Origin: Parietichytrium sp. I65-24A
Taxonomy: Eukaryota > Sar > Bigyra > Thraustochytrida > Thraustochytriidae
DNA: 64,000 nt
Direction of reading: 5' to 3'
NCBI GenBank assembly: GCA_012862575.1
Contig: BLSF01000003.1
Location: 558,001-622,000 of the forward strand
The notes under the pieces were generated by a model. That model searched no databases. It was not told the DNA's origin and was given only the letters and a program-made list of their open reading frames with translations. Each line of letters starts with the position of its first letter. Position 1 is the stretch's first letter. Positions 28,857 to 38,988 of the stretch are shown piece by piece. The position numbers and the translations under genes were made by a program.

Positions 28857-29648
28857 TCATGCGACGTGGGAATCGCGAAATATGATGGAGATTCTACGCT
28901 CCGAGGAACCGTCCTGCTCTATGTAGTGCTCAAAATTGAAGCGAATCTCGTTGATCATGATGTACAGCGATCGTGGCTCGAGTGTGATTGAGATGCGGTC
29001 TTTGGGGTCGGCAAAGTACCTCGCGCGCTCCTCCTCATCCGTGAACGTTGGCTCTCTCTTGAGATGCATAAGGCGAGATGAGAGAAGCGAGATGCCAGCC
29101 ACTACTTGGCCGGAAAACTTGTGGCTATCGATATGAGGAAGGATTGCGCCGGACGATGACAGGTCTATAATGTGCGGTTCGAGCCATTCTATGTCGCTCT
29201 TCGATTGTATTTGAGGGCAGTACGCCTCGAGATAGTCCGAGAGCTGCTCCTGAACGCGCGCAAGCGTTGCTTGGTTCTCCGGAGACCAGCGGTGAAGCAT
29301 TCTCGTCGTCTCTTTGAAGTCTCGGATCGCTACGTCCCAATGGTCTTTCTCATAGCGCTTCTTTCTGAACCTTTCAATGGACCTGTCGCCGCTGCGGTGC
29401 AGCAGCTCATCGATTAAACTATCGCATTCCTCCTCAGAAATCACGTCCGGCACAATCGCCAGATCATGGGCGCTCACATTGGCCCAGTCTGCAGACGTTT
29501 GCTCACCGAGACGCGCGCCTTCCGGCCAAGCGACCAGCTCAGGCGCAGGGCGAAAAGCCGCAGCTCCAACTGATCGCTTGCTCGAACGGAGAAAGTGGCA
29601 TCTCCTTCCTCGGCCACGAGAGACCGTCGCCCTCAGGAGGCCGAGCAT
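28857..29648 (-). CDS. ALKBH7: ALKBH7-type 2-oxoglutarate/Fe(II) dioxygenase, mitochondrial
   Basis: A 263-residue AlkB-family protein closest to ALKBH7. The segment KKRYEKDHWDVAIRDFKETTR matches [20 protein letters not shown] of the animal enzyme. Iron ligands are LPHIDSHKFSGQVVAGISLLS (His and Asp of HxD) and a distal His in NFEHYI. The 2-oxoglutarate Arg lies in SSERRISIIFR. The N-terminus from ATG 29648 (LGLLRATVSRGRGRRCHFLRSSKR) is Arg/Ser-rich without acids, as expected of a mitochondrial presequence. ALKBH7 promotes programmed necrosis and affects fatty acid and mitochondrial RNA metabolism in mammals. The frame opens earlier at GTG 29729, but no upstream ATG is available. It is convergent with RAD9, about 150 bases apart. 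Confidence 0.92.
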   Translation of the reverse strand: MLGLLRATVSRGRGRRCHFLRSSKRSVGAAAFRPAPELVAWPEGARLGEQTSADWANVSAHDLAIVPDVISEEECDSLIDELLHRSGDRSIERFRKKRYEKDHWDVAIRDFKETTRMLHRWSPENQATLARVQEQLSDYLEAYCPQIQSKSDIEWLEPHIIDLSSSGAILPHIDSHKFSGQVVAGISLLSSRLMHLKREPTFTDEEERARYFADPKDRISITLEPRSLYIMINEIRFNFEHYIEQDGSSERRISIIFRDSHVA

Positions 29649-29976
29649 GCTTTGGGCGAAAGGTCGTGTACGTACTGCGCAGTAGCTTCTGCTGCGTGCA
29701 TACAGCCCCCCTGTTCGCGCAGAGTGCACTCGAGTACCAGTATGTACTCAGGCAGCGCTATGGTTGGTCGCTCCGAGTCAGAGGATGTCAGAGGTTAAAG
29801 TAAAGTGCTTTTTTCCGTATGACGTGAATTGTCGGTCGCTCACAGATCAGCATTTTGAAGTGAATTGTTCCGAGCTTCCGCCTCGGGAAACTAGTTTACG
29901 TAAAAGCGCAGTTCTGTTGAATTAATTAACAGTAAATACGATCACGAGAGTCATCATGATGAACAAGAATTCGGGC
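29649..29976. other. Intergenic region
   Basis: Spacer of 328 bases between the ALKBH7 5' end and the paraoxonase-like 3' end. Nothing recognisable. Confidence 0.6.
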
Positions 29977-31278
29977 TCAAGGCAGTGGGCACGACAGGAG
30001 TCCAGAGTTGAGCGGGCTTCCGCAGATCGCCCATTTTTTTGATTTGTCTCCAGGCACGTTCACACGAGCGCAGGCAGAGATCCAGTCGAGCACCTTGGCG
30101 TCAGAGAGAGCCTCGGGCTCGAAGGTGTAGGATCCATCTTTGGTCGGCTTGCCAACCAAAAAGGCCCCGGTGATTTCGGTGTCGATATGAAGGTAGAGCC
30201 GCTTCAACGCTTCGATCAGTCTTCCAATGCAGCCAAGCCACAACTCTCCAGTCTCTTCAATGTAGTGGACGTTGTCAGCTGCCATTGGCAGAGAAAGCTT
30301 GGCGTCGTAGTCCTCTGTGAGCTCTCCGGTCTCGGTGTTGCGGTTGAAAACGCGCAGCTCTTTGCGGACAGGATCGTTCACCCACATCTTTGTCTTCTCT
30401 GCGTTGATGGTGAGGCCGTTGGCATGAACAAAGCCGAAGGCAGCCCACTTGCACTGTACGGTAGACTTCGTCTCCACGTCAAACACGCAACGGTGAACTC
30501 CAGTGAAGCCTTTCCATGCCAGCATTTCCACGGCCTTTGCAGCGTTGAGTCTGATGTGATCCCAAAGACCTTCAGGGTGATGTGCACCGCCGTCCGGAAC
30601 TGAGACAGACTGCCATTGAGAGACATACACTTCATTTTTGCTGCCCTCAAGGACAGAGTTGAGCACAATATTTCCAAACCTGTGCCCCCCTCCAATGGCC
30701 ATTACCCAGGTAAACTCCGGAAGTCCATCGGCGCCTTCTTTCACCGAAAACATTTCGACACGAGTGCCAATTCCAGAAGCCCCGCCTGTTTTATAATAAT
30801 ATCATATCACCGTTGTCAGAAAGAGAACCTTGACCCTTCCAAGTACTTTGCCAGGTCAAAACTTACCGTGGTTGATAGCGTACAGCCTCTCGTTCTCCTT
30901 GGAGTAGTAAATTCCGTGAGGGTGGAAAGCAAACGTCTTTGGTGTTCCTGACATCTTCAATTTGTGTGTCTTTGGCTGGCCAGATCGAACGTCCACAGCG
31001 ATCATGAAGCCAGGAGGCATTTTTTCTGGGGAAAACACCGTTGCACCAATGACGGTTCCAGCACCTCCGATGAGAATTCCTTCACGATATGGGACGAGGT
31101 CTTCGGTGGCCAGAATGCTGTCAGTGCCAATATTGGAGCAGTTTGGCGTTGCCTTGATAGTCTTGTAAACATCAAAATGCTCGACGAAGTTCACTGCATA
31201 TGCGATCAAAGCGGCGACGAGAGCGATGCCAACCCAGCCCATCATGCCAGAACCCTTATTTGCTTTCGTCTTGTCCAT
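29977..31278 (-). CDS. Paraoxonase/arylesterase-like calcium lactonase, membrane-anchored, two exons
   Basis: Exon 1 30867-31278, exon 2 29977-30785, intron 30786-30866 (81 bases, GTAAGT...ACAG); 406 residues. An N-terminal membrane anchor (MMGWVGIALVAALIAYAVNFV) resembles the retained signal of PON1. The six-bladed propeller signatures are present: FHPHGIYYSKENERLYAINHG carries the two catalytic His of PON1 (HPHG and NH). FVHANGLTIN, and AADNVHYIEETGELWLGC (calcium-binding DN), match the calcium sites. Such enzymes hydrolyse lactones and aryl esters at membranes or outside the cell. Start: ATG 31278 lies inside the end of the neighbouring small gene. A later pair of ATGs at 31245 and 31242 would avoid the overlap and begin just before the anchor. 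Confidence 0.86.
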
Positions 31279-31633
31279 TCTCGCGTATTTTCTGGTGCTC
31301 AAGCAGCTCCCGAGTGCGCCTTTCGCGTTCTTGTCTTTCCTGGATCGCTTTCTCCGCCAAGACTCTTTTCGCCTGTGCAGGTGGCTGCCCGACCGCGTCG
31401 TCCGTTGCGAAGTTTTCGAAAAGCCCCAACCTCTGCTTCAACAGGACTGCGGTGACGCAGAGTTGGCCTCCAATCAGAACTTTCCACCTGCGACAATCAA
31501 GTTCTGTTCTCAGTCTCGCTGCCTGACCACGCTGCCCTCGGCAGTACACAATGAAAAGTCTACCATAGAGAAAGAAAATCTTTCGAGTTACTTACCTGAG
31601 CGGCACCTTCTGCACTCTAGCCCACCACTGCAT
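31256..31633 (-). CDS. Small single-span, coiled-coil protein (two exons), unknown
   Basis: Exon 1 31596-31633, exon 2 31256-31487, intron 31488-31595 (108 bases; donor GTAAGT, acceptor GCAG). The 89-residue product starts MQWWARVQKVPLRWKV, has one hydrophobic stretch (VLIGGQLCVTAVLL), then a charged coiled-coil-like tail rich in Gln, Glu, Arg and Lys, ending GQDESK. The splice joins frames exactly and gives a continuous, sensible protein, which is the main support. The shape, a short N-terminal anchor plus helical tail, recalls small mitochondrial inner-membrane assembly factors, but I do not recognise the family. Its stop codon lies 20 bases inside the 5' end of the paraoxonase-like coding region on the same strand. 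Confidence 0.6.
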
Positions 31634-33005
31634 TCTACTGTTGACGCAAGCTATTCCTTTCTTCCAAACTGCTGCACTCTTTGTCTTTCTTTTCCTTGCT
31701 CTCCACGTCCCTCCTCTTTCTCTCCACTCTCCTATCTCTTTTCCAGGAAATTTAATCCCGTAGTAGTTTGTACTCACTCCACTCTCTCTACTCTCTGACT
31801 GGTTTCGAGTCGAAACCTTGAGCTCTATCTCACCACGAACCTACTCGTCGCTATCGTTGCTGGTACATGCTGGTACTCACAGTCAGTCAGGCGTCGTGAG
31901 TATTTGTGAGTGTGACGAAGATCTTTCACTTGTTTCACTTTCCTTTGTGGATCTTTCCTAGCAGGACGGTTTCAGCTCCCGCTTTTCCTCTTGCGCTCTC
32001 TCTTTCTCTCTCCCTGCTCTCTTCTCACTTCTCTCTCTCCCTCTGCTCTCTCTGCTCTTGGAGCTCTTGCGTCTCCTTTTTAGAAAAGTAAGTGTCCTTG
32101 TCAATCGCGGTGTAAGGGAGTGGCGTTGAGCTAAAGAGAAATTTTGTTCAATGAAAAAGAGGAAGATGTCAATGTGCTCTCCGTTCTGGTGAAGGCGAGC
32201 CTGAGGACGTGAGAACATGGAGAGAGCAGCAAAGCACAAGTAACTTGTGCATGCAAATCGCAGGAGGATTGACTGTGAACAATTCGATGGAATGTGATTG
32301 GGTTGGAACAGCGTCCAGCTAGTCCAGCTCCAATAATTCAGGATTCCCAGCTGCCACATCCTCCGACTCCCCTCTATCTGCCTCTCTCTCAGATCTCAGG
32401 ATATCTGAGGATATCTCAGGTCTTCTCAGGTGCCAAATTGCCTCTTGTACTTGCGGCACTGTGGTTGTCGACGACATGCTTTGATTTGAAAACGTACGGT
32501 GAGACCACCGTCAAGAAAAATACGTAGGCCAAAGCACAGAGTTGGTTGATCGATTGACACTGAGTTTGATTGATTGATTGACTGCTTGGTTTGAGAGGTT
32601 TGAAATGATTTGAGTGTTGTCTTTCGTCTTTTCAAGAGTATTTTTTTTCGAACAATCACAGGAACAGGTAGGAGCACCTGTCGGACTGAGGAGACATTAG
32701 TGCACTGCTATTTCAGCTAATAGTGGCCGAGTGCGGAACTCAATTGTACACACGCCCTAACCTTTCAGTCAGGTTCATTATCGGAACGCTTTCTAGACAT
32801 TTACTTGTTCGTTTTGTTCCTCCAAGTTCGTTTCTGTCGAGGACACATTTTGAGACAAGTGTGAACGCGAAAGTGAGAACTCACTCTCAGAAGGTAGACA
32901 CGAAGGCAACACCGATATTTGTACTTGGATCTCACGGAGGCTTGAGCCTGATCTCGCACAGCGGGGTTGTTGATAATAGTCTCTCAAGTCGCGAGCCAGG
33001 TGGGC
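31634..33005. other. Divergent upstream region with repeats
   Basis: About 1.37 kb between the small gene and DRAP1. It has a long pyrimidine-rich CTCTCTTT tract (about 31979-32060), the 14-mer TACTCACAGTCAGT at 31874-31887, a 10-base tandem repeat at 32391-32430 and GATTGATT units near 32560-32585. No gene with recognisable features is found. Confidence 0.6.
32391..32430. repeat. 10-bp tandem repeat (ATATCTCAGG-like, four units)
   Basis: Four tandem ten-base units ending in CTCAGG or CTGAGG. Neighbouring units are partly complementary (CTCAGG and CCTGAG senses), giving weak hairpin potential. Confidence 0.8.
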
Positions 33006-33698
33006 ATGGCGAACCGGCAAAAAGTGAGTTTCGGAAAGTTTGAGTTGTCTCGTGTTTGTATGTGAATACTTTGGCGACTAAGCTCGATGCGATGATGACT
33101 TCGTCAGGGGAAAGTTAAAAAGTGGATGCAAGAGGTCGCCGAGACGGGACAGGTATGTGCAGGTTTTGCTATGGAGTTGGATATCCCTATTCTCGGGGCG
33201 TTGAAGGTTCACTGACTTGGCTATAAGGTATCTTCGAGCGCATTGGATGCCGTGTGCGTGGCTCTGGACTGCTTTTTAAAGGACCTGGCGGAGCAGTCGG
33301 CGAAGTTTTGTAAGAAGGACGGCAAGAGTAAAATTGATATTGCGCACCTGTAAGTTCGAGTTGTGTCGAACAAAATTGACATTGTTGGAAACACTCATAT
33401 CATGTCACTTCCGGTCCGCAGGAAGCAGGCCTTAGAGTCTGAAAAGAGATTCGACTTTCTCGCCGGAGCCCACGTGGAAGAACCGGCGCGAATTTACCGG
33501 CCCCCGAAAAAGCGGTCCAAGGTAGCTTCTGACACCGCTGCAACGTTGAAATCCGAACTAGAGGAGGAGGTGGAGGAGTCCGAAAGCGATAGTGCTCAAC
33601 TGGACACGGGAGAATACACGCTAAAGGCATTGAGTACCCCTCCAAAAGCTTCAGCTAGAGGAGACGAGGAGGGCGACAGTGATAGTTCTTTCGATTGA
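33006..33698 (+). CDS. DRAP1: DRAP1 / NC2-alpha histone-fold corepressor, four exons
   Basis: Exons 33006-33023, 33108-33152, 33228-33349 and 33422-33698; introns of 84, 75 and 72 bases, all GT-AG with GTGAGT, GTATGT and GTAAGT donors. The 153-residue product has the DRAP1 histone fold at about 7-70: [19 protein letters not shown], then [16 protein letters not shown], and [21 protein letters not shown]. The last piece matches the human [20 protein letters not shown]. A basic stretch (PPKKRSK) and an acidic Ser-rich tail follow. With DR1 (NC2-beta), not seen here, it would bind TBP on promoters and modulate transcription. Exon 1 encodes only six residues, fewer than in animals. The LpxD start follows the stop by 11 bases. 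Confidence 0.88.
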
Positions 33699-33709
33699 AT
33701 CAGGTAGCA

Positions 33710-34629
33710 ATGAGTTTGCGACTTGGAACCTTTCGGATGGCTAATGTCACACCACGACTGGCTGACCGCGGCATTCGCCTAATGTCAACAAAAGCGGTCC
33801 ATGCGTCCGCAGTAATCCTCCCCGATGTCAAGCTGGGAAAAGGATGTTCTGTGGGCCCAAATAGCGTTCTCGGGCCGAATGTGAGTATTGGGGATGATGT
33901 GGTTATCGGCGCAGGTGTAGTCATCCAGAACGCAGTTCTTGGATCCAGAGTTGTGATTCACCCCGGAACCTGTATCGGACAAGATGGGTTTGGTTTCGAG
34001 GTCGGCAGCGAGACGCACGAGAAAAAACCACAAACCCTCTCCGTCATAGTAGAGGCGGACGTGGAGATAGGGTGAGTATATTAAATTGCTTTCATTCAGG
34101 CTTCGTTCATAGCATTTCTCTCTGTGCTAATAGATGCTGTCTGCGCAATCGCACAGAGCGAACTGCACAATTGATCGTGGTAGCTGGCGCGATACTTTGA
34201 TTGGGCAAGGGACGAAGATGGACAACTTGGTAAGTCTTTCTCACTTGAAATGAGAATCTGCTGAATCTTTTACTCACCTCCGCTTATTTTACGAATTGCA
34301 AGATACAAATCGGGCACAACGTACGAATTGGCAAACATTGTCTTATGGCCGCTCAGTCTGGTATCGCGGGGAGTACCGAGATTGGAGACTATGTATTAAT
34401 CGGCGGCCAAGTTGGTATTGCTCAACATCTTAAGATAGGTTCCAAGGCCCAAATAGCCGCGAAAAGTGGGGTGATGAATGACGTAGAACCAGGGCAAAAG
34501 GTTGGGGGTGTCCCCGCCGTTCCGATTCTGAGCTTTCACCGGCAGACGCTCGCACTTCGCAAGCTTGGTGAAAGAGGTGAGTCTGAAGCGTTTAAAAAAC
34601 GGAACAAACGTGGTCTTCACAGCGAATGA
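33710..34629 (+). CDS. LPXD: LpxD-like UDP-acyl-GlcN N-acyltransferase, three exons
   Basis: Exons 33710-34071, 34157-34229 and 34303-34629; introns of 85 and 73 bases. The 253-residue product is a left-handed beta-helix acyltransferase: hexapeptide repeats throughout, [14 protein letters not shown], then [22 protein letters not shown] spliced to [38 protein letters not shown], and GGVPAVPI. The [10 protein letters not shown] block with its His is the LpxD active-site segment. In bacteria LpxD makes UDP-2,3-diacylglucosamine for lipid A; plants keep a mitochondrial copy. The N-terminal uridine-binding domain of bacterial LpxD is absent, replaced by an Arg-rich, acid-poor leader ([28 protein letters not shown]) that looks like an organelle presequence. 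Substrate is inferred. Confidence 0.87.
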
Positions 34630-34730
34630 AGCAACATAACAATCCTTCTGGGAGTAGAAATCTTAAAATCTAGCTTTGAAAAATTATCAAGTTTGTAAAA
34701 CCTTACGAGAGACGAGCCTCCCTGCCTCAA

Positions 34731-36146
34731 TCATTTCCGTACACCCCTGTTAATCTTTCCCCTCCCGCGACCACGACCACGACCTCGACCTCTGCCATTG
34801 CTGCCCTGCTTGTTTCCTTCACGGGGTGCGTTGGGGTCCAAACCAGAGGCCCGCTGGACTTCGTCTTTCTCACTGCTATTTGACGACAAAGCCGGAGGAT
34901 CCGGCGCGCTAGCTCGCACTGCCTCGCCGCCCCCACTAGCTGGAGAGTCTAACTCATTTGCCGGAATTTCAGAAGCGCTGCCGTCTTGCAATACTATTCC
35001 ATACGTTTCAGATGGATCAATCAACGAGCCCTTCTCTCTCTGTTTTTGAAAAAGCAGCTCTCGCTCCTTTTGCTGTGTTCTCATGCGAGCATTCTCCTCC
35101 GGGGTAAGATCAAGTGAATACGACTTGACGTTCTTGGGCTGTGCCCAGTCTTTCGGCACGCAAGAGCTCTCGCCTTCCCCTTCTATGGCGTGAAGAGACC
35201 CCAAGCACTTTTCTAAAAAGGGCTCAAGCTCTGCATAGGCAATTTCATTTTTACATAGAGGGCATTCGACAGACTTGCGCCTTGCGGACTCCTCGCTCTC
35301 AGCTACATCGGCTGCAACAGCGTCCAACTCCTCTTGCGCTTTGCCCAATTTTGCACGACTTGCGGATATATCTCTTTTCAACTGCTTCTCGGCAGCCTCC
35401 AAAGCCGTAATTTTCTTCTGCGCACTCAACAGGGTGAGGTCCTCAAACTGCCGAAGTTCGTCGTTCAAGTCTTTACTGGTCTGCAAGCAATCTATATATT
35501 CGCCCAGCTGACCTAGCTCACTCAAAGTGCTGTCCTGCTGCGCACACAAAGCAGACAGTGCAGCAGCTTTTTCATTGCGCCTGCTCTGTGCTGCGCTGAG
35601 CTCCTGCTGTCGCCTGGTCTGTGCGATAGAACCCCCGCTGTCTTGCCTGCGGCCCTCCAGTCGTTGCCACCATGCTGCAAAACAGGCTTCGTGAAAAACG
35701 TGCCAACAGCTTGCCCGAAAGAATTGCGCGTCCATGTCACTATCCTCAACACTACAGAGACATATTGCACATGCACTCTCGACTTCATTCTGCTCCTGTG
35801 CGATCTCCTGAGCACGTAACAAAATCCCCACCAAGTTGTATCTCCCGTCTTCTTCCCAGCTCGACTGTGCCTGCGTTAACATTCCGCGTCGCAGCGCAGC
35901 CTCTTGGGCATCAATCAAGCCCCTGCTTCGCACAATACTGATGCGCTCTGGCCCTCGGGTTGCAGGGAATCCAAGCGGAAGCAAAACCTCAATGTCAACA
36001 AGCACGCGATCCAACCTGAGGCGCAGCTCCACCCTCGCCGGCCCATTGTCAGCTGTGCCCTGCACGATGCACTCCTCAGGGGCAAATACAGCGCCCGCCA
36101 ACTCGAGCTCTTGCTCAAGCTCCAGGGCTTGCTCCGATTCATCCAT
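34731..36146 (-). CDS. RNF25: RNF25-type RWD-RING E3 ubiquitin ligase with long RING insert
   Basis: A 471-residue protein with an N-terminal RWD-like domain (about 5-110; VLLPLGFPATRGPERISIVRSRGL). A RING finger follows: ACAICLCSVED, CWHVFHEACFAAWW, and, after about 130 residues, SVECPLCKNEI. The insert between the two halves is Gln/Glu/Lys/Ala-rich and strongly coiled-coil-like. After the RING, RMRTQQKERELLFQKQREKGSLIDPSETY matches the RNF25 block LYQRQQERGGIIDLE, which settles the family. The C-terminus is RG-rich (GRGRGRGRGRGRGK). Animal RNF25 ubiquitinates ribosomal proteins at stalled ribosomes and supports NF-kB signalling. ATG 36146 is used; the frame opens at TTG 36173. Convergent with LpxD, about 100 bases apart. 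Confidence 0.88.
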   Translation of the reverse strand: MDESEQALELEQELELAGAVFAPEECIVQGTADNGPARVELRLRLDRVLVDIEVLLPLGFPATRGPERISIVRSRGLIDAQEAALRRGMLTQAQSSWEEDGRYNLVGILLRAQEIAQEQNEVESACAICLCSVEDSDMDAQFFRASCWHVFHEACFAAWWQRLEGRRQDSGGSIAQTRRQQELSAAQSRRNEKAAALSALCAQQDSTLSELGQLGEYIDCLQTSKDLNDELRQFEDLTLLSAQKKITALEAAEKQLKRDISASRAKLGKAQEELDAVAADVAESEESARRKSVECPLCKNEIAYAELEPFLEKCLGSLHAIEGEGESSCVPKDWAQPKNVKSYSLDLTPEENARMRTQQKERELLFQKQREKGSLIDPSETYGIVLQDGSASEIPANELDSPASGGGEAVRASAPDPPALSSNSSEKDEVQRASGLDPNAPREGNKQGSNGRGRGRGRGRGRGKINRGVRK

Positions 36147-37291
36147 GACGCAAATGCAGCCAGGGCAGGTCAATATGGACGCCTATCTGCCGGAATGGCT
36201 CAATTTCACCCAAGTGCTTGCTGCCGAAAACAGTTTCAGGTTTCAGTCCTCCTACCAAACGACCGCGACTCCGTGACGTGCGCCAGCCAAGCCCCATTCA
36301 TAAATTGTGCGAGGCCGCAGTCAGTCACCTAAAACCTCTCAAGGCAAGCCACTGAGACTCTGTTTACACCCAAGCAAGTAATCTTCCTTTCACTCCGCAA
36401 CACCAAATACTTGCCACTTCCCAAGTGCTCAAGTGCCCAAGTGCCCAAGTGCTTTCTTCTTATCAGTCAGAGTGTTGAGCGCCCCCCACAGACCCCACAG
36501 GCACTGAGTGAGTTACTCACAGTCAGTTCAAAACAAAACCTTTGAAAACCTGTCCAATAGCGAGCTCAGTGGAAGACAAACTGTCCATTCAAAGATCTCT
36601 CAGTCGAGGTATGTTTTTCCAAAGGTAACAACTCCACGTACTCGCGTACTCCTGCCGAGTACTGGTTAAGAGACCGCGTACCCCAGAACTTCCCACACTT
36701 CCAACAAGCTATCTCAATCTTGAAATCAAAATTCGACAGATCCTTGATACCAGTTCTATATTGTTCTTTCCATTCGCTACAGTTAAGCCCTCCTCACTCA
36801 TAGCTTATGTTTCTGAATACATCCACAAGTAGTGACACTCGTAGAACAAAAGGAACTTTATAGAGAACTGCGGAAAGACCAGGGAGCAATGGAATGATCA
36901 TCTGGAGCCAGCGAGACGATGTCTTAGTCGGCCTATTCGGAGACTATATAAACATGAGCATTTACGTAACTTTGCGCGCGGACACGCCTCGTTCGGGAGG
37001 AGGAAGACGAATTCGCCGAAATTGCCGGTCCACAAACACAACGTGTGCCCGCTCTTTATGTTCATGATAAGGGAGAAATAAACAGCCAGGGTACCAATCA
37101 AAACAGTCAAGTAAACTTTGGAAAACCGCGAGCTGGAGGGGTTGACAAATATAAGTGTAAACTTGAAAACCGTCTTGGAAGGGCCAAGACCCAGGACACG
37201 TTGCGCTGGAGATAAAGCTAAATTGGAAAAGGATAGGAAGAGAAGAAAAGAGGGGATACAATAGCGGAGATTAAAAAGTAGAAGGGCAAGA
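36147..37291. other. Divergent upstream region
   Basis: About 1.15 kb between RNF25 and SFT2. It contains CAAGTGCC tandem units (36418-36453) and the 14-mer TACTCACAGTCAGT at 36514-36527. No gene supported. Confidence 0.6.
36418..36453. repeat. 9-bp tandem repeat (CAAGTGCCC)
   Basis: About four units of CAAGTGCC(C/T) in tandem in the spacer upstream of RNF25. Confidence 0.8.
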
Positions 37292-38117
37292 ATGGGGGAA
37301 GGCGCCGCGGATGGTGCCATGTCTTTCGATGATTTGGTGAATTCCTACGCTGCCCAACAGCAGTCTGGGGCCGAATCAGGCTCGCTGCTTTTGGCGTCTC
37401 GAGGCTCTGCTGCAGGTCAAGATGCTTGGGCCAAGATGAGTGGTTGGACCCGCTCGTTAGGAGATAATTTGCAAGGTTGGAGGGGATTTGGGAGCCCTGC
37501 GGTGGAAGGCACGGCGGATCTCGAGCAAGGCGCTGCGGGGCCAAACGCGCTCACCTCCGCTGGCGACAGCTTTGCCTCACTCTCAAGATCGGAAAGGTTT
37601 AAGGGTTTCATGCTGCTTTTGATGCTTAGTGCATTCTTTTTCATGCTGTCGATGTTCTTTCTCGGGGTTGCGGTGGTGTTTCCCGCCAAGTTTGCATTTC
37701 CGTTCACGATGGGCTCTGTCTTTTTTATGAGCGCATTTGCGCTGATCAAGGGACCTGTAGCTTGGGCAAAGTCGGTTTTCTCCTTTGACCAGCTCCCTTT
37801 CACAATTGCGTACTTTGCGTCCATCATTGGGACGCTGTGGGCGTGCTTGGTAGCACGATCGTATTTCCTGGTGCTCATCTTTTCTATCGTGCAGGTAAGT
37901 TCTCCTCGACCTGAAGCGTCTTAAAATCTCTGCATGACAACTAAAAGCCTCTTGTCGTTTGAAGATGTGTGCTCTTGGCTACTATGCGTTCGGAAATCTC
38001 CCAGGGGGTCAGTACGGGCTACGAATGATGGCGAGCTTCATGAAACACTTTGCTAAGAACGTGTGCTGGCCGTGCGCCAAAGGCGTGATAACGCTCTTTC
38101 GCTCGTTCATGTCCTAA
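37292..38117 (+). CDS. SFT2: SFT2-like Golgi traffic membrane protein, two exons
   Basis: Exons 37292-37894 and 37965-38117; 70-base intron (GTAAGT...GAAG) in phase 0; 251 residues. An N-terminal cytosolic part rich in Gly, Ala and Ser is followed by four hydrophobic spans: FMLLLMLSAFFFMLSMFFLGVAVVF, PFTMGSVFFMSAFALIKGP, FTIAYFASIIGTLWACLVARSYF and VLIFSIVQ joined by the splice to MCALGYYAFGNLPGG. The spacing and the FxxGSxxF...KGP...R pattern are those of SFT2/SFT2D proteins, which support retrograde endosome-to-Golgi fusion. A short basic/aromatic tail ends the protein. The N-terminal part is longer than in animals, as in plant and algal forms. Confidence 0.87.
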
Positions 38118-38988
38118 AGCACTCGACACTTTGACTCACTGATTGACAATAGTATTACCTCGCAGAACAGGTTTTGCATTTCAGAATTCATCAAAACTTT
38201 AAAACACCAACTTTCTGTCTATGTTCCATGACATCACATCCACATTCCTCGCGCATTTCTCAACATTCCCAAACTCCCAAATTCCACTCTTCTACGCCGT
38301 CTACTCGTGCACCTACCGCCCTAAACGATGAGTAGCCGTACGCCATAGCAGCCCAATACACATGAGGCGAGGAATGACCCAAGTCCGTGTATCCTCGTAA
38401 AACGCTCTAGAGGAAATCTGGGAATTCTCGTTCTGCAAAAATGCACTCGAAAAGCAATACAGAATGAGTTAGTTGACAGGCGAGTTACAAGTGGTGAGTG
38501 AGTGCGGAGGACTGACACCGACAGTGAGTACAGAACAGAGAGTACTCGCGGTAGGTTGCAAACCCAATACGCGCATTCGCTCTGTGGAGCTCCAACCTTC
38601 GATTCTCGGGGCTCAGAATTCGTAGCACGGCGTTCGGGACCGGACGAGCTGGGCTGATCATTGCTGTTTCGCACAGCCTTTGTGCCTCTTCGCTTGGAGA
38701 TTAGTTGTGGTGTGTCTCTTCTTTAGAATACGTAAGCGGAGCGATCTCGAGGTGCGGCACTGGCCAACGTGTCTGTTGGATAGGCAGCACAGGGTGGTGT
38801 GGTACTCTGTTCGTTACGTGGTGCGCTGTCTTTTCCGTGGAAACGAACATCTGTGGACGAGTCATCCTTTGCACGAAAAGGTTTGCAATTGAAAGGTCGT
38901 TTGTGATTCAGTTGGCCGGCCCGTTCTTGGAGGTTTGCGAAAAGGCATATAGAAGTCATCGAAACCTGGCATTCAGGCGACAGTGAAG
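38118..38988. other. Intergenic region
   Basis: Spacer of 871 bases between two same-strand genes. Contains AGTGAGTAC/AGTACTC motifs near 38523-38550 similar to those in other spacers of the window. No gene supported. Confidence 0.6.
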
